The notes beneath the pieces were generated by a model. The model was not told where the DNA came from, made no database searches, and saw nothing but the letters and a program-made list of their open reading frames with translations. 64,000 nt of DNA, from NCBI GenBank assembly GCA_030248195.1, contig JASAND010006615.1, positions 1 through 64,000 on the forward strand. Reading direction: 5' to 3'. This document shows, in pieces, positions 54,370-64,000 of the stretch. The stretch is from Trissonchulus latispiculum. Its lineage: Eukaryota > Nematoda > Enoplea > Enoplida > Ironidae. The position numbers and the translations under genes were made by a program. Every line of letters begins with the position of its first letter. The first letter of the stretch is position 1.

Positions 54370-55025
54370 AAAGCGATGTGGTATTTTCCTGAAATCGAGG
54401 TTTTTTTTACCTTTAGAGCTTAACCAACCTTAACCTTAACCTGTTGCTGTCTTTAATTAATTCAACGTTATTTAATTCAATAGAATTACTGGGACCGCCA
54501 TGTTCCGTGTTACCTATGTGCACCACTGCTTTAAATTACTCTTATTTCAATCCTCAAGATGTTTCAACATAGTTCCAATGTTCATGGAAAAATTAGACAT
54601 TTGACAAAACACAATTGAAGGGGAACTGTTCTGCCAGCCCCTCCACCCCCAATAGCCCGGATGAGGCACAATACGTCAGTTGGCAATTTGCAACAAACCA
54701 TTAAGCAACAAGTAACAATGGCCGGAAAATTTGGTTTTTTACACTAAAACTTTATAACTTTTCGGCACGCCTGCATTTAGCTGCTGAGTTTTTAATTTTT
54801 AGTGAAAACGTCCAGAATTTGAAAATTCTAAAAATTAAAGTTTCTTGCTACATTTTTTGAAAACGGCTAATCTTTTGTACTTTTTCAGCGTTAGCTTCGC
54901 AACAGATTACGTTAACTTATGGTTACATATTTTTTCTTCTCAAAATTTTTGATTCAAACTACATGCCGATTCAAAATGTTTTAGGGACAAGCCTACTTCC
55001 CAGGACCCGTCCGTCCTTATGTTAA
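54370..55025 (-). repeat. Dispersed repeat, copy 2 of the 38585-39275 family
   Basis: Reverse-complement match over about 650 bp, including TTGCTGTC, CAGCCCCTCCA and GGACCCGTCCGTCC. A second piece of its end (TTCCATTGAATTAAATAACG) lies inverted at 54235-54280. Confidence 0.6.
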
Positions 55026-55129
55026 TGCATGGTGGTATTTCGGTTTTAGTCGTGATGATTTTGATGATGATTTTAGTTTTGATGTGGTACAAATACAAAT
55101 TCAATGGTTACCTTTGTAATTAGGTGCTT

Positions 55130-55600
55130 TTAAAGGAAAAGTATAAAGATTTTAGGTTTTTCATTTATAGAAAGCAGTTGCAGTCATAAATAAATCAATT
55201 GTCGATATTATAGGTATGTTTGGAACTTATATACTAAATAGCGGGAAATCTATGGTAAGCTTCCAGAATCTACAAGTTACATTGAAGTTAAGCTGAAAGT
55301 TTTCAAATTCTTGACTTAAGTACTCAGAATTTGTGATCAATTCAACCAAAGAAATCTACTATTGAATATTTTGCTAAATGAAGTTTAAACATTATCTTTA
55401 ACAATTTCAATAAAAATGGTTTATGCAGACGCAAACTGCGCATTCAGGATTTTGCACGTTATTCATATCAGTAAAGAAGAGCACACGTCAATCAGACAAA
55501 ACATCAAAATCCTAGGAAGAGAAAACGCTTAAGTAAGTTAAAATAATTGTGCCCGTGTGCAAAAGTGTGCAGAAAAAAGTCAGTGAAGTGATGTCAGAAC
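55130..55600 (+). repeat. Empty-site paralogue of the 33.2-34.9 kb locus
   Basis: Continuous inverted match to 33200-33486 plus 34695-34905 with a single TTAA (55316-55319) where the 1.2-kb element sits in the other copy. Confidence 0.7.
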
Positions 55601-55851
55601 GGTGCGCAGCTTTTGCAAGTATGACAAGTAGAGATTAAGATAAAATTGTTCTGACATTCCCATTAGATTTCTGCGACTGATCCGACAGTCAAGCTAAAAA
55701 TAAAATCCCAGAAAAGCACATAAACCTAGACAGAGATAACTATAAACGAATACAAAGGGTCCTCTTATGCCTTTGTCATAACTAAATGAAATTATTATCT
55801 TTCCAAAAGAAATTTATATATATTAACGTGATTTGGCATATATTGACGTGT

Positions 55852-57132
55852 AAATGTATATGTATATGTCGCTGACAAACAGACGGTCTCTGTATGACGT
55901 CTGCGCTCATTTTTCCGACTACGCCTCAGCGTAGCCGGCTATTATACATTATGCTGTGCATAACTGCTACTCTTTTACGCTGAAAATTAGAAGGTACGTG
56001 AATTAATCATGTGCTGAGCATAGGAGGGGGTTTAGTAACAAGATAATACCTATATGCATACAAGCAGTGAACATATACGATTGTGTACATATCCGTTTGT
56101 GAACTGGAATTTAGATGCGTGTAATGACGACATTCTTTTTTATGCAAATTAAGTCAGATTTCTGAGAATACAGAAGTTTTAACCAGACATCATAAAAATG
56201 CATATACGTATAGATGTGTTATGCTGACAAAGGCCGAAAGTTAATTCCAAAACACCCTATCTGATTTCGCAGATCACTTTTTTCTGGAACCACTGCCAAA
56301 AAAGCTTTTTGGAACGCTTTGGTGTAGAAGCAATGGCAAATAAGTCACTACTGAAGAAATTCAGGCAAAATTCACAGCTAATAAATATATATATACCTTA
56401 ATTGCCTAGCCGGTACAATACTTTTGAAAAGTTAAGCTCCATCACTTACAAACACCCCTTTTGCACACAACTTTTGCTTGTTGCTCTATATGTATATGAC
56501 ATTTCTGCATATGTGACGAAGTTCGTATTTATATATAACATGCATGCTCACCTATTATATGTATGTATTGTACACACCGGTGTAATGTGGAATGTGTGAA
56601 TATTCATGCAGACTAGACAACGCGTACAATATGTCTGAAGTACAAAAGGGTCAATTATAAGGGAAATAATTCCACAACTAAACTTAGTTAAAAAGTGTTT
56701 CGAGTTAAAATCGAGTTAAATTCGAGTTAAAATAAAATCAGTTTACAATCTATGTTGCTTATAATTGTGTCTCTATGGTGTTGGAGGAGATGAATTTATC
56801 TCATGATCTTAACGGCACGAATTTCAATTTATATATGTACTTTTCTTAAATTTTGCATTAAATACTTAATTAAATTGAGTTGTGGAATTATTTCTCTTAT
56901 AAGCGACCCCTTTGTACTTCGGATTGTTTGTGCTGTCTAGTCTAAGTGCAAATAATAGGTATGCGTGTTATATAGAATTACGAACTTCTTCACATATGCG
57001 TAAATTTCATTTGCATATAGAGGAACAAAATATGAGCGCAGACGTCATGCAGAAATGGTTTGTTTGTCCGGATTTGTAAGGAAAATAAGCTACTTGTGCG
57101 TATCGGCTGTTTGTCCGCGACATATATATATG
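55852..57132. mobile_element. TIR/foldback element of about 1.3 kb
   Basis: Ends match inverted: ATATGTCGCTGACAAACAG (left) and CTGTTTGTCCGCGACATAT (right), then GACGTCTGCGCTCAT / ATGAGCGCAGACGTC further in. The interior also holds an inverted pair, 56490-56690 and 56870-57000. Only short frames. Confidence 0.65.
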
Positions 57133-57136
57133 TTAT

Positions 57137-57322
57137 GCCGAATATTTAAAATTGCCGATTATTCATAATCGGCAAGCATTTTGCCGATTATTCATAATCG
57201 TCAACGTCTTTTGCCGATTATTCATAATCTACAAAATTGCTTGCCGAGTATTCATAATCGGCAAGATTTTTGCCGATTATTCATAATCGGCAACGACTTC
57301 TTGCCGAATATTTAAAATGCTA
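57137..57322. repeat. Tandem array of palindromic units, period about 30 bp
   Basis: GCCGATTATTCATAATCGGC, a palindrome with a 2-base centre, recurs with variations at 57154, 57183, 57213, 57243 and 57272, with AT-rich variants at 57137 and 57303. Spacers are short and similar to one another. An inverted array lies at 58085-58211. Confidence 0.8.
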
Positions 57323-58211
57323 CATTTTGCAATATTTTCTTGATGTACTGTCAAATATTCCTTTAATGCGACTTCCAAAATATACAAATGAATGGAATTT
57401 ATTAAAATTATTTAATGTATTCGCATTCATAGTTTTATTTAAAGTTGGCTGTTTTAACAGAATTTTCTAGAAATGTTCTTTTTATTTAACAGCTTTGGTT
57501 GGCACAGCTTTTGGATGGGTGGCAGGCACTACAACACAGTACTCCACTGCGGACACAACCACATCTTGCCGTCTTGCAACCTGCAGAACAGTTGTACTTT
57601 GAAACCCCCTGTCCTCCAGTTTCCATGCAGACTGCTATGAATACAGAATGCAGACTGCAGACTGCAGACTTCTTGAAGGGATAAAAATTTGTGAAACACA
57701 AGTTCCAAATCGATTCTACTGTACAAGGTGTTGAGGATGTCTGAAGCCTTCAGTTCGTCAACCAATTTCAAATATTGTTTATTTTTTAAAATCTGTACAT
57801 TTCTTCATTTTGTTGCTGTAAGATCCTGAAGACGAGCAAAGTAAGATTCGCGCGAGTCCATTCGAGTAACCAAGTAAAATGATTTTAGTTTTAGTAACGA
57901 TTAGCTAGTGAAGTCTGGTACATTCTCTTCAGAATTCTTACTCACAACTCTTCAGAAACTATAAATGCGAATACTAATAATATAAAATTATTTTAATAAA
58001 TTCCATTCATTTGTACATTTTGGAAGTCGCATTAAAGGAATATTTGACAGTACATCAAGAAAATATTGCAAAATGTAGCATTTTAGATATTCGGCAAGAA
58101 GTCGTTGCCGATTATGAATAATCGGCAAAAATCTTGCCGATTATGAATACTCGGCAAGCAATTTTGCAGATTATGAATAATCGGCAAAAGACGTTGACGA
58201 TTATGAATAAT
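57186..58211. mobile_element. Foldback element enclosing a cysteine-rich coding end
   Basis: Arms 57186-57440 and 57970-58211 are inverted copies (CTTGATGTACTGTCAAATA at 57341 pairs with its complement near 58041-58059). The 530-bp centre contains the minus-strand coding end 57486-57701, unlike the DNA of other foldbacks in the window. It looks like gene capture or an element with its own gene remnant. Confidence 0.7.
57486..57701 (-). CDS. C-terminal Cys-rich (CXC-like) protein end
   Basis: The frame ends in YNCSAGCKTARCGCVRSG then VLCCSACHPSKSCANQSC and stop, followed by TTAAATAAA (polyadenylation-like). The spacing C-x3-C-x3-RCGC-x3-G-x-x-C-C-x-x-C resembles the CXC/tesmin-type cysteine motif and similar tails on some transposon-encoded proteins; such motifs bind zinc and DNA. 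The first half of the frame is repetitive (CTGCAGACTGCAGACT in the DNA) and may not be coding. No upstream exons were identified. Confidence 0.55.
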   Translation of the reverse strand: MCFTNFYPFKKSAVCSLHSVFIAVCMETGGQGVSKYNCSAGCKTARCGCVRSGVLCCSACHPSKSCANQSC

Positions 58212-58494
58212 TAAAATGGACTGTGTTATACACTCTGCTTGTTGAATAAGAATGCATATGCCTTACGGGCTTTGAATAAAAATCGAATGAATTAGAGAAA
58301 TGCGCAATTTCGGGTTTTCAACGTAACATACATATGTAGAAAATAGTCTTTTCTTGGAAAACACCCGAATTTTAGTACTAACAGTGTCTGGGCTGCAATT
58401 ATTCCTTGTATTGACTAAGCCTGTGGTTATACAAACTTCATTCAAATTTGCATGTATTGAATTTTAGTGACCACAAGAAGTCAACATGTCAAAA

Positions 58495-58513
58495 CTATAT
58501 ATATATTTATATA

Positions 58514-58549
<36 letters not shown>

Positions 58550-58566
58550 TATATACATTTATACTT

Positions 58567-58610
<44 letters not shown>

Positions 58611-58613
58611 CGT

Positions 58614-58660
<47 letters not shown>
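58495..58660. repeat. AT dinucleotide microsatellite, left arm
   Basis: Long (AT)n interrupted twice, next to GACACGATTTCTGAG. The frames reading Tyr-Ile repeats here are not genes. Confidence 0.9.
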
Positions 58661-58662
<2 letters not shown>

Positions 58663-59934
58663 CACGATTTCTGAGTAGATTAACCAAGGTTTGGCAAGTC
58701 AATTTCTCGACCTTCACCGATTCCGCCAGTTTTCACATATGTTAATGTCAATGTTAGGGGAACTACAAAACTGCAATCGAAATTTTTCTAAGTGCTCCCA
58801 GTAGTGAGATATGGGCGTCCAAAGTTGGTGCTGTTCGGTCACTTTTGGGTACAGTCACCTACTCCGACATTTGGGCCTATTGCTAACCACAGGAATGAGC
58901 TACAGAGATATCCTCTGGCACATTTCTTGCCATTACCAAGGGGTACTAACCTGCATAGACCAAGGCTAGATAGCCTGTACCTAGGGCTGGCCAGCAGCGG
59001 AAATATGGCCAAACGGTTCGGTCAGCAAACCACTCCATTTGACAGATTTCGCTCAGAGTGCCGTCCAAAAAAGGCCAAGGCGGCGAAAAAATTCCATGTT
59101 ATTTCACGTCCATATGTGCTTGATTTATGGTAATAGCGTCGGCGTCGAATTCGAAATGGAAAGATATTCAATTTGGCTTTGAATCGGAACAGGCTTATTT
59201 AGTGAATTTTGACAAAGTTGCACGTTTTCGGTTGAGGAGCATAAATTGCAAGGAATGCACAGAAACGACTTGTCTAATAAGCTCAATTACTCTAGAAACA
59301 CTGGAAAAGTCAATAATATTTGCGTATTTTTCAACGGACAGAGAGTAGTAGCCAAAAGTCTTTATTACTGAGACTATAGTCAAGCGGTAAAAACACACTT
59401 TTCGAATTTTTGGCTACAACTTTTCTGTGGTATGAGGTATCGAAATGCTGATTATACAGGCAGCTAGGCCTAGTCATAAGCTTTCGTATGAGCTATACAG
59501 CTCCTCTCTGGGGCTTGTCATTTGTGAGAAAAAATTTCCCAAACTGGCGGGAAAGTAAAGCCACTCGGGGGGGGACCCATATGCGAGAAACATTCACACT
59601 CAAAAATTTTTGGAAAGTTGCCAATAGTATTTCTAGCCATTTCAATCGAAAGAGCGGGTTGTTTTTAGTAATAACTGTATCAAAAAAGTTTTAGTTTTTT
59701 ACAAAAATTGAATTCATGGTGCATTTGAAAATATAGTATATATGTTTAACACATAAGCATAGGCAAATTCTGGAAAGTTTTAAAAATTGCTAATTTTCGG
59801 TAGTTTAAGCAACCTATCGTGCATGAAACGTGTTTTTCTTGTATTTAGAGCCAAACTACCTTGTATTATAACTAATAACTAGCCATACTTGTATTTTTAA
59901 AGCAAAATAAGCATTTCTGGCCAAAATCGGAAAG

Positions 59935-60990
59935 TTTGCTTGAAATGGCATCATGTCAGATTTCGACCCGCTGGACTACCCGCAACAGAACGAAGCCAGT
60001 AGAAACGATACAATAATTGCATCTGCAGTTCTATTAAACCAATGTATGGTTTCGTTTGACCTTTCCTGCTAACAGTTAGCTTAAATTTTTATTTTGATGA
60101 GTGGGTTTTTCCCACCAACTCCAGGTCACCCCAGATTATACCAAATCCAGAGGGGTTGCAGCAGTATGGCCAATATCATTATGAAGCGCAAATGCCCTTG
60201 TAGATCTAGTCCGTTTTGATCGAGGTCTTTCCGGTAGCTTAGTAAATGTCAAAGTCCCCTAAAATTTGCAAGGAAGCTGGGGGATTCAAGATACTGCATG
60301 TTCTAAGACTTCTTTGGACGCAGTTCAAGATTGCTTAGGCTAGGTAGCGGTAGCCCTAGCAGTGGGGTTTTCCCCAGGTGGCGTGGGTGTTTTTCCCGCT
60401 TGACTGTACTCGGAGGAAAGAAAAAATTACCGACTTTGGCAAGAACTTACCGATATGACCTATATAGGATTATAATAGTCTATGTTGAAGAGCGTTCAAA
60501 TCTGTCCTAGAACAAACATGCATTATCGTGACCCCCTACTTCCTTGCAAATTTATCAAAATTTGAAATTCGTGGAAGTTGGGGTCCGACCAAGTTCCGAA
60601 ATTAGACAAAATTTGTCGGGCCATACTACTGGAAAGAACTAGACCAAAACGGACTAGATGTACAAGGGCATTTGCGCTTCATAATGATATTGGCCATACC
60701 GTTCTAACCACTCCGGATTTGGTATAATCTGGGGTGACCGGGAGTTGGTGGGAAAAACCCACTCATCAAAATAAAAATTTAAGCTAACTATTAGCAGGAA
60801 AGGTCAAACGAAACCATACATTGGTTTAATAGAACTGCAGATAAAATTATTGTATCGTTTTTACTGGCTTCGTTCTTTTGCGGGTAGTCCAGCGGGTCGA
60901 AATCTGACATGATGCCATTTCAAGCAAACTTTCAGATTTTGGCCAGAAATGCTTATTTTGCTTTAAAAATACAAGTATGGCTAGTTATTA
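59935..60990. repeat. Nested foldback within the left part of the palindrome
   Basis: TGAAATGGCATCATGTCAG at 59941 recurs inverted near 60905-60925. The arms share the stretch up to about 60250, and the unequal centre contains CACCTGGGGAAAACC-type sequence. The same unit is present at 61010-62060, so the 2.1-kb core is made of two inverted foldback units. Confidence 0.75.
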
Positions 60991-63289
60991 GTTATAATAC
61001 AAGGTTGTTGCCTTGTATAATGTATAATGCTTGAAATGGCATCATGTCAGATTTCGACCCGCTGGACTACCCGCAACAGAACGAAGCCAGTAAAAACGAT
61101 ACAATAATTTTATCTGCAGTTCTATTAAACCAATGTATGGTTTCGTTTGACCTTTCCTGCTAATAGTTAGCTTAAGTTTTTATTTTGATGAGTGGGTTTT
61201 TCCCACCAACTCCCGGTCACCCCAGATTATACCAAATCCGGAGTGGTTAGAACGGTATGGCCAATATCATTATGAAGCGCAAATGCCCTTGTACATCTAG
61301 TCCGTTTTGGTCTAGTTCTTTCCAGTAGTATGGCCCGACAAATTTTGTCTAATTTCGGAACTTGGTCGGACCCCAACTTCCACGAATTTCAAATTTTGAT
61401 AAATTTGCAAGGAAGTAGGGGGTCACGATAATGCATGTTTGTTCTAGGACAGATTTGAACGCTCTTCAACATAGACTATTATAATCCTATATAGGTCATA
61501 TCGGTAAGTTCTTGCCAAAGTCGGTAATTTTTTCTTTCCTCCGAGTACAGTCAAGCGGGAAAAACACCCACGCCACCTGGGGAAAACCCCACTGCTAGGG
61601 CTACCGCTACCTAGCCTAAGCAATCTTGAACTGCGTCCAAAGAAGTCTTAGAACATGCAGTATCTTGAATCCCCCAGCTTCCTTGCAAATTTTAGGGGAC
61701 TTTGACATTTACTAAACTACCGGAAAGACCTCGATCAAAACGGACTAGATCTACAAGGGCATTTGCGCTTCATAATGATATTGGCCATACTGCTGCAACC
61801 CCTCTGTATTTGGTATAATCTGGGGTGACCTGGAGTTGGTGGGAAAAACCCACTCATCAAAATAAAAATTTAAGCTAACTGTTAGCAGGAAAGGTCAAAC
61901 GAAACCATACATTGGTTTAATAGAACTGCAGATACAATTATTGTATCGTTTCTACTGGCTTCGTTCTGTTGCGGGTAGTCCAGCGGGTCGAAATCTGACA
62001 TGATGCCATTTCAAGCAAACTTTCCGATTTTGGCCAGAAATGCTTATTTTGCTTTAAAAATACAAGTATGGCTAGTTATTAGTTATAATACAAGGTAGTT
62101 TGGCTCTAAATACAAGAAAAACACGTTTCATGCACGATAGGTTGCTTAAACTACCGAAAATTAGCAATTTTTAAAACTTTCCAAAATTTGCCTATGCTTA
62201 TGTGTTAAACATATATACTATATTTTCAAATGCACCATGAATTCAATTTTTGTAAAAAACTAAAACTTTTTTGATACAGTTATACTAAAAACAACCCGCT
62301 CTTTCGATTGAAATGGCTAGAAATACTATTGGCAACTTTCCAAAAATTTTTGAGAGTGAATGTTTCTCGCATATGGGTCCCCCCCCGAGTGGCTTTACTT
62401 TCCCGCCAGTTTGGGAAATTTTTTCTCACAAATGACAAGCCCCAGAGAGGAGCTGTATAGCTCATACGAAAGCTTATGACTAGGCCTAGCTGCCTGTATA
62501 ATCAGCATTTCGATACCTCATACCACAGAAAAGTTGTAGCCAAAAATTCGAAAAGTGTGTTTTTACCGCTTGACTATAGTCTCAGTAATAAAGACTTTTG
62601 GCTACTACTCTCTGTCCGTTGAAAAATACGCAAATATTATTGACTTTTCCAGTGTTTCTAGAGTAATTGAGCTTATTAGACAAGTCGTTTCTGTGCATTC
62701 CTTGCAATTTATGCTCCTCAACCGAAAACGTGCAACTTTGTCAAAATTCACTAAATAAGCCTGTTCCGATTCAAAGCCAAATTGAATATCTTTCCATTTC
62801 GAATTCGACGCCGACGCTATTACCATAAATCAAGCACATATGGACGTGAAATAACATGGAATTTTTTCGCCGCCTTGGCCTTTTTTGGACGGCACTCTGA
62901 GCGAAATCTGTCAAATGGAGTGGTTTGCTGACCGAACCGTTTGGCCATATTTCCGCTGCTGGCCAGCCCTAGGTACAGGCTATCTAGCCTTGGTCTATGC
63001 AGGTTAGTACCCCTTGGTAATGGCAAGAAATGTGCCAGAGGATATCTCTGTAGCTTATTCCTGTGGTTAGCAATAGGCCCAAATGTCGGAGTAGGTGACT
63101 GTACCCAAAAGTGACCGAACAGCACCAACTTTGGACGCCCATATCTCACTACTGGGAGCACTTAGAAAAATTTCGATTGCAGTTTTGTAGTTCCCCTAAC
63201 ATTGACATTAACATATGTGAAAACTGGCGGAATCGGTGAAGGTCGAAAAATTGACTTGCCAAACCTTGGTTATTCTTCTCAGAAATCGT

Positions 63290-63290
63290 G

Positions 63291-63330
<40 letters not shown>

Positions 63331-63334
63331 CACG

Positions 63335-63380
<46 letters not shown>

Positions 63381-63387
63381 CACGATT

Positions 63388-63446
<59 letters not shown>

Positions 63447-63460
63447 TGAAGTATCACTGC
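63290..63460. repeat. AT dinucleotide microsatellite, right arm
   Basis: Counterpart of 58495-58660, here in three blocks separated by GACACGATTT, so the microsatellites have diverged while the unique parts of the arms have not. Confidence 0.9.
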
Positions 63461-63642
63461 ATATATAGTTTTGACATGTTGACATCTTGTGGTCACTAGA
63501 ATTCAATACATACAAATTTGAATGAAGTTTGTATAACCACAGGCTTAGTCAATACAAGGAATAATTGCAGCCCAGACACTGTTAGTACTAAAATTCGGGT
63601 GTTTTCCAAGAAAAGACTATTTTCTACATATGTATGTTGCGT

Positions 63643-64000
63643 TGAAAACCCGAAATTGCGCATTTCTCTAATTCATTCGATTTTTATTCAAAGCCCGTAA
63701 GGCATATGCATTCTTATTCAACAAGCAGAGTGTATAACACAGTCCATTTTAATTCGCATAATAAATGGCTCTTCCCTTCGAAACGCGAAGTGGAGGTTTA
63801 CTTCATCGCGTCTCCATTGCTATACAACGCCCGAATTGTTGTGCGCATTGACTTGTCTCACTTTCAACCTTATTGAAAATGATGTCTGTTGCAATTAATA
63901 TTAGACGATGATGATAGCGGTAACAATTATCATAATCATAAAATCAAATAAATTGTAAAAAATCCGAAATGACCGATTTGGAGAAAGCGGCAAGCAGTTT
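63643..64000 (+). mobile_element. MITE of the 49855-50772 family, cut by the window end
   Basis: Begins AAAACCCGAAATTGCGCATTT and follows the left 350 bp of 49855-50772 (ATTCATTCGATTTTTATTC; TTAGACGATGATGATAG). Its first 110 bp are also the outer end of the palindrome. Confidence 0.65.

Larger units (their letters stand above)
58209..63753. repeat. Near-perfect 5.5-kb palindrome
   Basis: Paired positions sum to about 121955-121963 throughout (for example 58263-58445 with 63518-63700, 58792-59133 with 62820-63161, 59488-59670 with 62280-62465). The axis is near 60977. Translated comparison of a 113-codon stretch shows one difference. The arms include AT microsatellites and the end of a MITE. 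The frames inside carry no recognisable domain. It could be a recent inverted duplication or an assembly foldback. Confidence 0.88.

Noticed and set aside
57137..57322. CRISPR-like look of a 20-bp palindromic repeat with 10-bp spacers
   Set aside because: Spacers are too short and similar to each other, no cas genes are present, the DNA is eukaryotic, and the array is part of a foldback element.
58467..58745. Frames with long Tyr-Ile repeats (also 63149-63499)
   Set aside because: Translations of AT microsatellites.

Overview
The window looks like intergenic and intronic DNA of an invertebrate animal. I cannot name the species. The evidence is a spliced C-type lectin-like gene with GT-AG introns, tRNA-like genes and tRNA-headed SINEs, TIR transposons with 8-bp or TTAA target duplications, and AT-rich DNA without compact operons. 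Most of the sequence is mobile or repetitive.

Positions 1-12241 are one LTR-bounded element of about 12.2 kb. Its two 630-bp LTRs look identical over everything compared, so insertion was recent. It is G-rich on the + strand, unlike its surroundings. Its ORFs read on the minus strand: a Gag-like protein (three 57-residue repeats and a CCHC knuckle), a textbook -1 frameshift signal, a retropepsin-like ORF whose catalytic Asp is Glu, then about 3 kb of frame-broken reading frames of unknown function. No reverse transcriptase, RNase H or integrase is visible, so it looks non-autonomous or of an undescribed type.

Positions 12242-24900 hold the 5' exons of the lectin-like gene (+), a broken paralogous terminal exon (18.9 kb), a 2.2-kb hAT-type insertion with perfect 8-bp duplication, and small repeats. 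Positions 25000-43000 are a nest of TTAA-delimited elements, foldback elements and SINEs, with one tyrosine-recombinase gene carrying a frameshift (36.8-37.8 kb). Several insertions resolve to the base, because empty or uninterrupted copies are also present.

Positions 43000-52700 hold a compact TATA-ORF-polyA unit (44 kb), a hAT-like element, the intact terminal exon of the lectin gene (46.1 kb), four tRNA-like sequences (one with a UUA, ochre-reading, anticodon) and a second lectin terminal exon on the minus strand (50.8-51.1 kb) inside an inverted copy of the 18.5-21.8 kb segment.

Positions 52700-64000 are foldback elements: one at 53-54 kb, one of 1.3 kb at 55.9-57.1 kb, one enclosing a cysteine-rich CXC-like coding end (57.5-57.7 kb), and a near-perfect 5.5-kb palindrome (58.2-63.75 kb).

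The strongest candidate for something undescribed is the 12-kb element: identical LTRs, an intact gag/-1 frameshift/protease module, no pol, a purine tract on the unexpected side, and an unassigned downstream coding block.
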